A stretch of 64,000 bases of DNA, taken from positions 530,501 to 594,500 of the forward strand of contig JADJAH010000001.1 of the NCBI GenBank assembly GCA_016704345.1, written 5' to 3'. This document shows positions 9,633-18,639 of the stretch, in pieces. The DNA is from Ignavibacteria bacterium (lineage in GTDB: Bacteria > Bacteroidota > Ignavibacteria > Tepidaquicellales > Tepidaquicellaceae). A program made the translations under genes and the position numbers. Position 1 is the stretch's first letter. Each line of letters starts with the position of its first letter. A model generated the notes under the pieces. The model was not told where the DNA came from, made no database searches, and saw nothing but the letters and a program-made list of their open reading frames with translations.

Positions 9633-10472
9633 TTATTTCTTCTTTGTTGTGTCAACTTTCTTAACTTCTGTTTTCTTTGTATCTGTTGTTGTAGTTGACT
9701 TTGATACTCTTTTCTTCTTTGTACCTTTGTACATTGATGACTTTGATTCCATTTCTTTCTTCTGAGCATCGGTAAGAGCTGGGATCTTCAGAACTTGGCC
9801 CGGATAGATAAGATTTGGATTCGGGATGGTCTTTGCAACTTTTGGCGGTGCACTTACAACACCGTTCTTATTTGCATCCCAGATTGCCGGCCACAGTCTT
9901 GAGTTACCATAGATCTTGCTCATTCCTGCGATCTTTGAAAGGCAATCACCCTTTACAACTGTATAGTTTCCAGCATCGCTGACTTTTCCTTTGCAATCTT
10001 CGATCTTCTTCTTCATTGCATTGTATCTGCTCCAGAATTCATCCAGACATTTGAAGTAACCTTTGTTACCGCCGTCTGTAATAGCCGGCCAAACGTTCTT
10101 CTCGATGTCCATTGCATCTTCCGGTCCTTTGCAGTTGTTAACTCTTTTTTCTGCATCGGCGAATTTGGTCTTGTAGGTCTCATATGATTCTTTTGAACCA
10201 ACGAGCGCCCAAAGAGCCATTCCTGCATTTGTTTGTCTATCTTTTGTTGCTGAGAGTTTGTCCTTCAGTGTGCCGATTTCTGCATTACATGCATCAATCT
10301 GAGCTTGAAGGTCTGTCTTCCTGGCTGTGTATTCGTCCATTTGTGCCTGCCATGTTTCTTCGTCCATTTCGACGGGTTCTTCCATATCATCGTCGTCTTG
10401 AGCTACAGCACTTTTTGCAAACACTGCCAAGGAGAAGACCATCATAAATACTAACAATTTATGAAACTTCAT
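9633..10472 (-). CDS. Secreted LysM domain protein
   Basis: A 279-residue protein with a signal peptide (cleavage after SAVAQ), an acidic stretch, and a coiled-coil segment (about 45-80, ARKTDLQAQIDACNAEIGTL). A second helical, tryptophan-containing region (100-160) is followed by a LysM domain at about 172-232 (YTVVKGDCLSKIAG ... NLIYPGQVLKIP) and a Lys/Thr-rich tail. LysM binds peptidoglycan, so this is probably a periplasmic wall-associated protein. The upstream small lipoprotein shares the Q/I/N coiled-coil style, and the two genes are 58 bases apart, suggesting an operon. An AAGGAG Shine-Dalgarno precedes the ATG. Confidence 0.85.
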   Translation of the reverse strand: MKFHKLLVFMMVFSLAVFAKSAVAQDDDDMEEPVEMDEETWQAQMDEYTARKTDLQAQIDACNAEIGTLKDKLSATKDRQTNAGMALWALVGSKESYETYKTKFADAEKRVNNCKGPEDAMDIEKNVWPAITDGGNKGYFKCLDEFWSRYNAMKKKIEDCKGKVSDAGNYTVVKGDCLSKIAGMSKIYGNSRLWPAIWDANKNGVVSAPPKVAKTIPNPNLIYPGQVLKIPALTDAQKKEMESKSSMYKGTKKKRVSKSTTTTDTKKTEVKKVDTTKKK

Positions 10473-10530
10473 TTTTTGATCTCCTTAAGTTTTAAAATTT
10501 TTTGAGTTTGTTAAAAAATTTTTTGCCGTA

Positions 10531-10797
10531 TTACGGGCAGTTTTTCTGAACAGCCTTGGCCATGTTTTGCCACTCTTGAATCTGTGCTTCTGAATCTGCG
10601 ATCTGTTTTTGCAGATCAGACTTCTGATCGTTGCATGAGTTGAGCTGAGCTGTCATTGCATCAACTTCAGCAATCAGATCATTCAACATTGCAATCTGCT
10701 CTTCATCGACTCCGCCACCGCAGCCGACCAAGAACGTGGAACCGGTCAGAGCAACAACTGTAAGTATAATGAAAAACATGTTTTTCATTTTTGCCAT
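10531..10797 (-). CDS. Small coiled-coil lipoprotein
   Basis: An 88-residue protein with a hydrophobic signal and lipobox (STFLVGC) followed by GGG, then a heptad-patterned helix (IAMLNDLIAEVDAMTAQLNS and KSDLQKQIADSEAQIQEWQN) containing two further cysteines. It resembles Lpp/OprI-like murein lipoproteins in size and design, though homology is not shown. The start is the ATG preceded by AGGAGG at 10805-10810; an earlier in-frame ATG at 10824 is less likely. A matching -7 box lies about 60 bases upstream, so this is probably the first gene of the operon with the LysM protein. Confidence 0.75.
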   Translation of the reverse strand: MAKMKNMFFIILTVVALTGSTFLVGCGGGVDEEQIAMLNDLIAEVDAMTAQLNSCNDQKSDLQKQIADSEAQIQEWQNMAKAVQKNCP

Positions 10798-10851
10798 CTT
10801 AAATCCTCCTGATTTTTTTGGCATTTTTGAATAGGGTTAATTAAGGTACTG

Positions 10852-10859
10852 CAAATATA
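10852..10859 (-). promoter_or_regulatory. Bacteroidota -7 promoter box for the lipoprotein-LysM operon
   Basis: Minus strand reads TATATTTG (perfect TAnnTTTG), with TTGACA about 20 bases further upstream as a candidate -33 element. Confidence 0.6.
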
Positions 10860-11025
10860 GAGGAGATATAACTTGATGTCAAGTCATATTCTAAAAAAGT
10901 AGACAGGAAACTTGTGGAAATTCACTTCAATGTGAATCTTAGAGCGGGATGTTTCAAAAATGATACATGTAAAAACGTCTTTGCTCCGACCCGTTCAGAT
11001 CCAAAAGCAGCATCGTAGAACAATT

Positions 11026-11965
11026 TCACCAATCGCCTATCTTGAAACGCAAATTAAGGAATGCAGTAATGAATCCGAAGGATTCGACTGCGTCTTGCCG
11101 AGTCTGATAGTGGGACCAATAGCAACGATCCTCCTCCCTGATTTAGATGTCTCAAAGTCAATGAGTGATTCTAAAAGTATCTGATAATCCCTCTTTCCGG
11201 GGAATGTACAATTAACTCTGAAATCAAACGAAATGTCTTTGTACTTCAGCTCTCTACCTGTAAATCCCAGATGGTACTCTCCGAATCGCCTGGCAAAATA
11301 GAACTTTGCATAATTGGAATTCAGCACTACTACATTATCTAATCTCAATTCAAAATCAAAGTAGCTCCCTCTTATCACATTATTCTTCATTGGTTCACCT
11401 GTTATCTGATTTCTGACAATCTCGGGAGAATAATAATGACCAGATGTGTCAAGAGTTTCGAAATAAGATACCTCGAGAAATGGCAAACTTGCAGATATCC
11501 TCATTCCTAATTTGGGAGCAAAAATATTGTTCCAGTTACCCAGTAACGAGTTTTTTGATGACTCGGTAAATGAATCATAAGAATAGCTCAAAACAGATTC
11601 CTTTATCCTTGCTGTTGCCGACATAGTAAATATTAACACTTTAAGGCCACCTTCCACATAATCAGTTTCTAAAGCGGTTGAATATGGAGTGCCGAATCCA
11701 AGGTTAATCCCCACAGATACTTCGGGTGATAGCGGATTGCAAATGGTTCTCCGCCAAAAGCCTGCAAATAAGGACTATAGTAACCACTCCAAATTGAACT
11801 GAATGACACATTCTTAAAATGAATGATAGGGAAATCAGTTTTAGCAATTACAGATGGATAATAAGATTTCGAGCTGTCTGATCCATTTTTCAGAGAATCA
11901 CTATCAGAATTTTGGTTTTGGGCTAATGAAAATGTGGTTGTAAGAGAGAGGAAGAAAATATTCAT
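11026..11965 (-). pseudogene. Barrel-like secreted protein, paralogue of the next gene (two frameshifts)
   Basis: The reading frame starts with a signal-like segment (FFLSLTTTFSLAQ) and matches the neighbouring gene at 12267-13529 along its whole C-terminal half (PYLQAFGGE, GNWNNIFAPKLG, EPMKNNVIRG, KFYFARRFGEYHLGF). Two single-base losses break it: one near 11715-11735, and one near 11092 where changing AA to AAA restores ESFGFITAFLNLRFKIGDW. It ends at 11026 after repair. It is predicted as an outer-membrane or periplasmic beta-rich protein from alternating strands. Whether it is a true pseudogene or suffers sequencing errors cannot be settled here. Confidence 0.65.
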
Positions 11966-12140
11966 AAATCTTATGATGTTCTTTATGTTTGTAAGTCTTT
12001 AATTGATTCAAGATCATGTACCGGACAATCTTGTTACTTTCTTGCAATTTCAAATTCTTTTGAGCAGGAATCAGCTAACTAAAGACTTCTTGTTGCTTGT
12101 GCAACTTGAGATATCATACACATGTTACAGAAAAACCATC

Positions 12141-12162
12141 AAGCTAATCTTATGATTAGCTT
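12141..12162 (-). terminator. Hairpin terminator between the two barrel paralogues
   Basis: Perfect 9-bp stem AAGCTAATC/GATTAGCTT with a TTAT loop. Both flanks are T-rich on their own downstream side, so it may act in both directions; on the minus strand it follows the gene ending at 12267. Confidence 0.5.
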
Positions 12163-12266
12163 TCTTTTCCGCATGCGATATTTAAGGGATATTTCATTTT
12201 TCCAAAACACCTTAATCATCTATTGCATAAATACTTTTGTAGAATCGCCGGAATGTGCAGCACGGC

Positions 12267-13529
12267 CTACTTTTGTAGGCAGTTGGTATTATTAATAGAG
12301 ATTCGATCAAAGAAATCTCCTATCTTGATCCTCATGTTCAAGAATCCTGTGATCACACCAAAGTTGTTGCCGGGGGTTGCTCCAAATCGAAATGATGGAC
12401 CAAGGCCAATAGACTTGTTTCCAAATCCTTCGAATAACTCATCAAAGTAAATCTCGGTCAAAACCTGAAAATCTCTTTTTCCAGAGAATGTTGCATTGAT
12501 TCTAAAGTCAAAAATAAAAGTATGTATCTTCATTTCCTTTCCTGCGAATCCTAAATGATATTCTCCAAAATATCTTGCGAAGTAAAATTTGCTAAATGCA
12601 GCTCTTAGTACTCTCAAGTGTCTAACATTTACTTCAAATCCAAACGACTCACCCCGAACAATATTGTTTTTCATTGGTTGACCGGTAACCTCATTCAAAA
12701 CTTTTACAGGTGGATCAGTTTCATCTAAGGTATCGATTGTTGAAAAGTAAGACAACTTAAGAAATGGAATTTCTCCTGTTACTTCAAAACCTAAATGCGG
12801 AGTAAATAGATTGTTCCAATTTCCTATCCAGGTGCTTCTCGTATCAACTAGTAATCTGTTTGAAGAATATTTCGATACAAATTCCTTTATCCTTGAAGTG
12901 ACAGAGAATCCTAATGGTCCTAAATGAATTCCTCCCTTGACAAAATCTGTTTCCATTGGGCCAGAATAGGAAGTTCCAAACCCAATCGTCAATCCTGTTC
13001 CGGTTCTGTACTTGATGGGTATTCCAAGGACTTCCCCGCCAAAAGCTTGGAAATATGGATTAACGTACAAATCAAGAGGCCAGGTTAGGTTATCTAACTT
13101 CGGATTGACCCATTCCAACCATTTGTTTTTCTTCCAAACCCGGTCGCCTTTGGAGCCTGTAATAGGAGTAAAAATATTTCCTGTGTCAGGCTTTTGATAC
13201 GCATCTTCATCTTCATCATATGGTTGCCTAAGCGCAATAGGAAAAGCATCAACTATGGCCTTAACCTCAGAAATATTTCTCTCTACATTAGTACCAAAGT
13301 AAACCTTCGAATCACTATATGATACAAAAATATCGGATCTTATTTTGCATTTATCTGCATCAAGAATATCAATTCCTTTAGTTTTGATGTAACTCAATAG
13401 ATTAGGACTTTGAGCACAAAGGTCAGTACCCAAACTAATCTTATAATCTTCCTGGGCATTGATTGTCTGGGAAAACAAAGAACAGCAGAAGAGAACGAAG
13501 AAGACAATTCCCCTTCTAATTCTTGTCAC
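12267..13529 (-). CDS. Secreted beta-rich protein, probable outer-membrane barrel
   Basis: A 420-residue protein with a signal peptide (RGIVFFVLFCCSLFSQTINA|QED). The mature part starts with a small alpha/beta region (30-95) and then long runs of alternating polar and aromatic residues (residues 150-410) typical of beta-barrel strands, e.g. FYFARYFGEYHLGFAGKE. No catalytic motif is recognised. It is followed by a truncated paralogue and preceded by genes for other envelope proteins on the same strand, so it may belong to one envelope complex. A perfect -7 box lies about 45 bases upstream. Confidence 0.65.
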   Translation of the reverse strand: MTRIRRGIVFFVLFCCSLFSQTINAQEDYKISLGTDLCAQSPNLLSYIKTKGIDILDADKCKIRSDIFVSYSDSKVYFGTNVERNISEVKAIVDAFPIALRQPYDEDEDAYQKPDTGNIFTPITGSKGDRVWKKNKWLEWVNPKLDNLTWPLDLYVNPYFQAFGGEVLGIPIKYRTGTGLTIGFGTSYSGPMETDFVKGGIHLGPLGFSVTSRIKEFVSKYSSNRLLVDTRSTWIGNWNNLFTPHLGFEVTGEIPFLKLSYFSTIDTLDETDPPVKVLNEVTGQPMKNNIVRGESFGFEVNVRHLRVLRAAFSKFYFARYFGEYHLGFAGKEMKIHTFIFDFRINATFSGKRDFQVLTEIYFDELFEGFGNKSIGLGPSFRFGATPGNNFGVITGFLNMRIKIGDFFDRISINNTNCLQK

Positions 13530-13573
13530 TTAGATAAAATTCTCATTGATGAACTTTTTAGTATTTTTCCAGT

Positions 13574-13581
13574 CAAAATTA
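13574..13581 (-). promoter_or_regulatory. Bacteroidota -7 promoter box upstream of the barrel gene
   Basis: Minus strand reads TAATTTTG, a perfect TAnnTTTG match, about 45 bases before the start codon at 13529. No convincing -33 element at standard spacing. Confidence 0.4.
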
Positions 13582-13623
13582 TACAATTTACTTTCATTTT
13601 TTGCTTTCAATTATAAAACGGTT

Positions 13624-14323
13624 TCATTCAATTATTTCTTTAACACCTGACCTATCACTTTTGGTCCTAAATGTAATTAACCAATTTCTAAGCCCGGGGT
13701 CAAGTTTGTCGAAATTGAAAACTATTCCAATCGCCGTGAAAGTTTTTGGAGATGCAATAAGATTTACATTTAGGTCAATAGTAGCAGGTAATGGAAACTC
13801 AATTCCTGTGGGCTCATCATCGACCCCTTCCATGAAGCCACCGTCATTTGTATTGCCTCCACGTCGAAGTGTATCATACTTTTCAAAGTATCTTTCATAA
13901 ACATCTGAATTTGTCCAATTTGAGCCAGTCGGCTCCAAGAGTTTGCCTGAGGGATTATTAAAGAGCGTTTTAAGATATCCTCTCAGTTCATCATGATCTC
14001 TTAGCATCAAGCCGGTGATACTGAAGTTTCGTGATCTAAATTCATTCTTCTTAACCCTTTACTGGAATGTTAACCGGTATCTTACAAACAATTCCATCAG
14101 GCTCAATTGACAAAGTGTCAAATTCAATAATTGAATATTGCTTATCATCATCTTTAATATCAATCGTATCCATACTAACGCTATTTAATATTGAATCTGA
14201 ATTCCGACTCAAATTTCTATTACTTCCCATTAGACCAACGGAGGATGACTCATCAATAGCAATTATGCAACTTAAAGTTAATAGGAAATAAAAATAAACT
14301 GATTTAAAAATTTTTTTCCTCAT
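13624..14323 (-). CDS. Secreted protein of unknown function (one frameshift)
   Basis: An N-terminal hydrophobic segment (SVYFYFLLTLSCIIAID) is followed by a Ser/Asn/Asp-rich linker and a region that continues across a frame break: reducing GGG to GG near 14048-14051 joins NIPVK to KKNEFRSRNFSITGLMLRDH, giving about 232 residues. No homology is recognised; the C-terminal half has beta-strand character (TIDLNVNLIASPKTFTAIGI). It begins 1 base after the stop of the preceding gene, so it is in the same operon as the genes up to 16331. Confidence 0.6.
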
Positions 14324-14324
14324 C

Positions 14325-15104
14325 TTATTTCTTTGTCCATTTTAATATCAGATTTCTTGGTTCTGAATGAGATAGAATCTTTGGGTCGAAAATCTTAACT
14401 CCGATTGGAATTTGCCAGGTATTTCCCTTTCTTGAAAGTGTTCAAATTCCCTTGAGCAAACTATTAACTTCTTTTCCCTTGAATTTAACCACAAATGTGT
14501 TCTTGCTTGCAGGGAACGACATCAATAAATGATTTCCTCTAACGGTTCAACTGCAATTCTAAAAGGACTTGCATCATCATCTATTACAATCTCATACAGG
14601 TCCTGTCCATATAATTCTTTCAATTTTCTTTGTTGTTTCAAGAAATTTCTTATTTATAGCTCCTTTTTTGGGAATAAGATTAAATTTGAATTCCGTGTTC
14701 TCCGGAACGTCCAGCTCATACTTTATGGGGAATAAGCTTCCGTCATACATCAAGTAATTGAAATAGAAGATCAACTTTTCAATATCTCCAATTTCAAATT
14801 CAAAAGTTTCGTTAATTGCAAATTTTTTAATTGGTGTTTCTTCACCATTTGCAAACACAAAAACCTCTCCTGTATCCGGGAAGTTGTTCTTGAATGAAAC
14901 TGTTGAATATCTCACCACATTGTTCAAAGGGATAACTCGTAATTTCGATGTATCTTCCTGCGAATATGTGCATTGATAGAATGACACAAAAGAAATGACA
15001 AACATTACAAAAAATCTAATAGCTTTAAATGACTTGTCAGCACAATAATTCTTTATGTTCAAATATTCACTTTGCAAAATCGTCATCTCCTCCTCCAAGA
15101 GCAA
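14325..15104 (-). pseudogene. Secreted beta-sandwich-like protein with several frame breaks
   Basis: The first 170 residues include a signal-anchor (AIRFFVMFVISFVSFYQCTYS) and a beta-rich domain (VRYSTVSFKNNFPDTGEVFV). Beyond the stop at 14592 clear protein sequence goes on in other frames: YEIVIDDDASPFRIAVEPLE, then SFPASKNTFVVKFKGKEVNS, then an in-frame TGA and GNTWQIPIGVKIFDPKILSH to a stop at 14325, one base before the next start. At least two indels and one stop codon are needed, so this is either a decayed gene or a poorly read stretch. Function unknown. Confidence 0.55.
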
Positions 15105-15107
15105 TTC

Positions 15108-15515
15108 TTAATTGACGATCACATTCTTTAGATCTCTTGTCAATGAAGCATTTGTGTTGTTGAGAGATGACACCTGTCCCTGTAATCTTGATACCTCGGC
15201 TCGCAGTCTGAGTATCTCACCTGGGTCAGGACCATCACCAATTTTGACGATTTTGAAATTCGCTTTGTTAAATGTCGCATTAGTATCTTCAGGAGTCCAC
15301 TTGGTTACAAAATTATATTTCAAGCGCAGGTCCTCAAGAACTTTCAGACTGTCTATCAGTCCACTTATATTTGTAGTGTCTACGTCAGGTTTTTCTTTCT
15401 TCTCGGGAATATCGCCAATCGTGTACCCCTTAATGCCAAGAAGAACAATGACAAGAATATACAAGGATTGATAAATGATAAACTTAGCATCTCGCCTTTT
15501 CTTAGAGATAATCAT
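15108..15515 (-). CDS. Single-span membrane protein with periplasmic coiled coil
   Basis: A 135-residue protein: a short basic cytoplasmic N-terminus (MIISKKRRDAK), one membrane helix (about 12-31), a periplasmic linker, and a C-terminal coiled coil (about 100-130; ILRLRAEVSRLQGQVSSLNN). The topology is like the N-terminal part of energy-transducing partners such as GldM or TolR, but without sequence evidence of homology. It sits 3 bases upstream of the secreted protein gene and 15 bases downstream of the four-helix membrane protein. Confidence 0.65.
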   Translation of the reverse strand: MIISKKRRDAKFIIYQSLYILVIVLLGIKGYTIGDIPEKKEKPDVDTTNISGLIDSLKVLEDLRLKYNFVTKWTPEDTNATFNKANFKIVKIGDGPDPGEILRLRAEVSRLQGQVSSLNNTNASLTRDLKNVIVN

Positions 15516-15530
15516 TGTATGCGGATCTGA

Positions 15531-16331
15531 TTATGGATTGTTCTTGTTATTTTGCAATATCATATCAGAGAGACACTGAAGACTCGAAGCAACATTCGCA
15601 TTTCCTAGTCCAGCAACTGATTTATCAATATTGCCTAAAAGTGTTTCGATTGACTTTAGCTTTGCATCATCAACTTTGTTGATAGCGTCAGGAAGAACAT
15701 TTGTTCCAGCATTTGCCTGTGATCCAAATACTTTTAGAGTCTCTTCATGGTATAATCTAGTCTCTTCTCTCTTTACATGGTCAATAATATTTTGGAAGAT
15801 AACCGCCAACTGGTCAAATGCTGGTTCGAAAAGTTTTGCAGCAGCAAGCATCAGTATTGAAAGGATTTCTATAGGAATTGCAATCTTAATAAACCAAAAA
15901 TCTTTAGTGCCTTGGTCGGGAATATTTGCGCTTACCACACCCAATAAGAAAGCTGCCCCAACCAAAGGAAGAGCAGTTCCTATCCCATCGATTATTCCGG
16001 AATATTTGTCAATAATTCTGGTTATCTCTGATTCAGATGAATCATAGTTCTTTAGCTCTTTTGTTAAGTCCTTCTTTGCCTTATCCCAATAATAATAGCA
16101 GATAATTATCGCTGAAATTGGAAACAACAAGAATAACAGATTCCATAGTGTCAATGAAATAGAGCCTATTGCAACTACAAAGATTGACAATATCAAAACT
16201 ACATAGAATGAAAAAAGTACATTGCTAAACTTTTTGAAGGACAATTCATTTTTGACTACCTCTATATCATTTAGATCCTTGTCAATTAGATCGCGAATTT
16301 CCTTAGCTACGGACTTTGAATCTCCACTCAT
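15531..16331 (-). CDS. Four-helix inner-membrane protein of unknown function
   Basis: A 266-residue protein with four predicted membrane helices: about 34-57 and 62-82 (LSIFVVAIGSISLTLWNLLF, LFPISAIIICYYYW), then after a cytoplasmic stretch about 117-137 (GTALPLVGAAFLLGVVSANI) and 146-166 (FIKIAIPIEILSILMLAAAK), and a long helical cytoplasmic C-terminus. It is the first gene of the five-gene minus-strand set. Helices followed by a helical cytoplasmic domain recall motor proteins such as GldL/ExbB, but no diagnostic residue was identified, so this is only a hypothesis. Confidence 0.6.
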   Translation of the reverse strand: MSGDSKSVAKEIRDLIDKDLNDIEVVKNELSFKKFSNVLFSFYVVLILSIFVVAIGSISLTLWNLLFLLFPISAIIICYYYWDKAKKDLTKELKNYDSSESEITRIIDKYSGIIDGIGTALPLVGAAFLLGVVSANIPDQGTKDFWFIKIAIPIEILSILMLAAAKLFEPAFDQLAVIFQNIIDHVKREETRLYHEETLKVFGSQANAGTNVLPDAINKVDDAKLKSIETLLGNIDKSVAGLGNANVASSLQCLSDMILQNNKNNP

Positions 16332-16940
16332 CTTAAGGTAATTAGTTTGAGATTTATTTCGAAATATTTACGCCTACAAAATTTATTGAAACTTCATTCC
16401 TCGAATCGTTAAAATCAAGTGACAAAGATGGGATTTTAAGAGCCAGAATATCTAAAAATTGGATATCCCAAAACACACCCAAATGCATTCAACATTCTTT
16501 CACTAGTTCAAATACAAATTCAATCCATACTTATTATAGGATTTGTACTGCAAAAAGAGTCTTAAAATGGTAAGAAAAACTGTAAGTAAGTATATGTAAA
16601 TTTCTATACTTTAAATTTGTTCTTCAATCTTAATAAATTATTGTTTTGCATACAAAGATTCAAGTACCCACTTTATTCATGCGCATTCAATAAAATAAAT
16701 GACAAAACTTTTCAATGCCCGATTGGATTTACCATATTTGTATCCAAGTTGTAGTCTTTTGCAATATGCCTCAATGAGGACAAGTTTGTGGCTCGTTGAA
16801 TGCATGAACTTAACATTCTCATCAAAAATAATTGGTCGTGAAAATCGCATGTGTTTATCTCACCTAAAATTCTTTGCAAGCCTCGTTATACCATCATTAA
16901 TTCCAATAATGTTGATATCAAAATATCAGAATTTAACAAA
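16332..16940. other. Long AT-rich intergenic region
   Basis: No supported gene. A 101-codon open frame at 16699-17004 on the plus strand has no ribosome-binding site, is rich in rare composition and runs through the terminator at 16941-16960, so I do not accept it. The part next to 16331 must hold the promoter of the four-helix protein operon, but no perfect -7 box is visible. Confidence 0.5.
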
Positions 16941-16960
16941 ACCCGGTCCGAAGACCGGGT
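16941..16960 (-). terminator. Intrinsic terminator of the helical protein gene
   Basis: Perfect 8-bp GC-rich stem ACCCGGTC/GACCGGGT with a tetraloop; on the minus strand followed by TTTTG. It lies 28 bases after the stop of the gene at 16989-17681. Confidence 0.8.
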
Positions 16961-16988
16961 CTTATCATCATGAACATGAAACGACACT

Positions 16989-17681
16989 TCATTTCTGCAA
17001 TTGATTTTCAGTTGCCTCCGGGAGTTTTGTCTTTCTCTCCCCGAGATTCTTTATTGATCTTGCGCTCTTGTATCCTCTGTAGAAAGTTGCATCGTTTTCC
17101 TTGAATCTTCTTACAAGAGCATCAATGGCTATCATTGCTGCATCTGCATCCTTGAAGAGCCGGCTGATCTTGCCGACCGCTGATGCTCGCTCCGCAAACA
17201 GGCTCTCCTTTTCGCCGATCGAACTCACAAATCCCGTGAATGTTTCAGCATAAGCATTCAGCGCATCCTGATCTGCGCCGTATCTTGATAGACCGGCGAT
17301 GTGTGTTGAGGCAAGCTCTTTTACAGTTGTGAGGAATACAACCAGGTTGATGTCCCTCATGCGCTTGATATCGGAAGACGTGACGTATGTCTTTGCAGCA
17401 AGTTCAACGTCCTCCTCATTCTTTCCGAATGCGTTAAGCACACCTGCAAGCTCATAGACTGCAGACTCAGCCTTGGCTCTTGCTTCTGCCTTTGCCGATG
17501 CGGCTGCAGATGTAATTTGTGTCTGAAGATTCTCTGCATCATAGATCTCCGTTCGGACAGCATTCAGCTCGCTGAGCTTCTGGGTTATCTCCGGAATATC
17601 TGTATAGGAGGACCCGTTCTGGCTCAGATAAGTCTGAACTGCTTCTATCATGACGAGTTTGTTTATGAATTGCCTTTTCAT
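16989..17681 (-). CDS. All-helical protein of unknown function
   Basis: A 230-residue, alanine- and glutamate-rich protein with no signal peptide or membrane helix; the whole length is predicted helical, with coiled-coil character around residues 40-75 (EIYDAENLQTQITSAAASAK) and 150-215. I do not recognise the family. The start is the ATG at 17681, preceded by a strong Shine-Dalgarno (AAGGGGGAG); an in-frame ATG 13 codons earlier falls in a hairpin-rich leader. The GC content is above that of the surrounding accessory region, and it has its own terminator, so it is a monocistronic gene. Confidence 0.6.
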   Translation of the reverse strand: MKRQFINKLVMIEAVQTYLSQNGSSYTDIPEITQKLSELNAVRTEIYDAENLQTQITSAAASAKAEARAKAESAVYELAGVLNAFGKNEEDVELAAKTYVTSSDIKRMRDINLVVFLTTVKELASTHIAGLSRYGADQDALNAYAETFTGFVSSIGEKESLFAERASAVGKISRLFKDADAAMIAIDALVRRFKENDATFYRGYKSARSIKNLGERKTKLPEATENQLQK

Positions 17682-17697
17682 GGTTCTCCCCCTTTCC

Positions 17698-17734
17698 GCC
17701 GCCTTAGCGGCACACCGCAAACTGCGGCTTTTTT
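17698..17734. promoter_or_regulatory. Double hairpin in the leader of the helical protein gene
   Basis: Two adjacent GC stems: a 5-bp stem at 17698-17711 and a perfect 5-bp CCGCA/TGCGG stem at 17715-17727 followed on the plus strand by TTTTTT. It may be a bidirectional terminator insulating the gene or a structured leader. Confidence 0.4.
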
Positions 17735-17737
17735 GGT

Positions 17738-18125
17738 TTAGGATGTTTTTGAGATTGTGTTTTCCGGAAACACATTATAACTCAGCAAGCTCTGGCAGTG
17801 ATGTAACCTGCCCAATTTTAAAGAACTTTTGTTCAAAATCTCTTCATTGAAAAGCATGAAGTCGTCATTGATAAACCTCACCTTCTCATTGACCAATGTG
17901 AAGCGTTCATTGCGAAAGATGAAGCCGTCATTGAACAGCCTGAACTGTGCATTGATTCAGAAAACTTAGCGTTGAACTGTCTGAAGCTGTCATTGAAGAC
18001 GCGAACTTGTCTTTGTAAGCCGTGAACTGTTCATTGAACTATCTTAACCGGGCGTTGAAGAGGATGAAGTCTGCATTGAACAGGCTAACATCCAGTTGTA
18101 AATCATTTAAGTGAACATTGCTTCA
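17738..18125 (-). pseudogene. Decayed heptad-repeat (21-bp unit) coiled-coil gene
   Basis: On the minus strand this region is built from degenerate 21-bp units whose translation follows a 7-residue pattern of the type F-N-x-x-F-x-x (FNADFILFNARLR, FNEQFTAYKDKF, FRLFNDGFIFRNERFTLVNE). The frame is broken by a TAG and at least two indels and ends at a stop at 17738. No start codon with a ribosome-binding site is seen. Seven-residue repeats of this kind form long coiled coils. The repeat period is exact over several units on the DNA level, so replication slippage has probably shaped it. Confidence 0.55.
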
Positions 18126-18295
18126 CAAGAAATGCCCATTGTTTTGCCTGACTTTGCAATTGTAAAATGCTGCCTGCTCATTTATCCTGCAAAACAAGCC
18201 GAAGCGATTCTGAGAGTTACGAATTACGAATTGGAACTGTAAGATTTGTTCAGGCCGTAGCATTCAGCCTTGGGCGGAGAGGTTAGTGCGAAAGC

Positions 18296-18472
18296 TTAAG
18301 TCGCATCTGTGTTTGTGGCGTTGCTTTCTTTGAGTAACGAGTCAATGTCTTTGAGGGTTGAATTGTAATATATTCCTTTGAGATCTGCTTCCGGAGCTAT
18401 CCTTCTGCAATTGCGCGGCGCTAAAAACTTACGCCGCTTGTTTAATTCCCTGCGCCTTCCGGCAACTTCGAA
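18296..18472 (-). pseudogene. Small orphan open frame, possible gene remnant
   Basis: A 58-codon open minus-strand frame without a start codon, beginning FEVAGRRRELNKRRKFLAPR and ending LKDIDSLLKESNATNTDAT. The C-terminal half reads like real protein, and the basic N-terminus contains C and R clusters. I do not recognise it; it could be the tail of a lost gene or part of a dispersed repeat. Confidence 0.25.
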
Positions 18473-18639
18473 TTATCTCAAAGAACTGTTTGATTACAAC
18501 TTATAAAAAGTTTTAGAAAATGTCAAGAGGGGCAAGTAGAAATTGGAAATTAAAAGTTAGAAATCGGAAATTGCAATTTACAAATTCTTAATATCTTAAT
18601 GGCGGAGAGACTCCGGGGGTGAGGGCTTCGGCTGACATG

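Noticed and set aside
12251..12275. TACTTTTG on the plus strand resembling a -7 box
   Set aside because: It lies inside a hairpin at the end of a minus-strand gene and no plus-strand gene follows.
16699..17004. 101-codon plus-strand open frame in the long intergenic region
   Set aside because: No ribosome-binding site, unusual composition, and it runs through a clear terminator hairpin of the opposite-strand gene.
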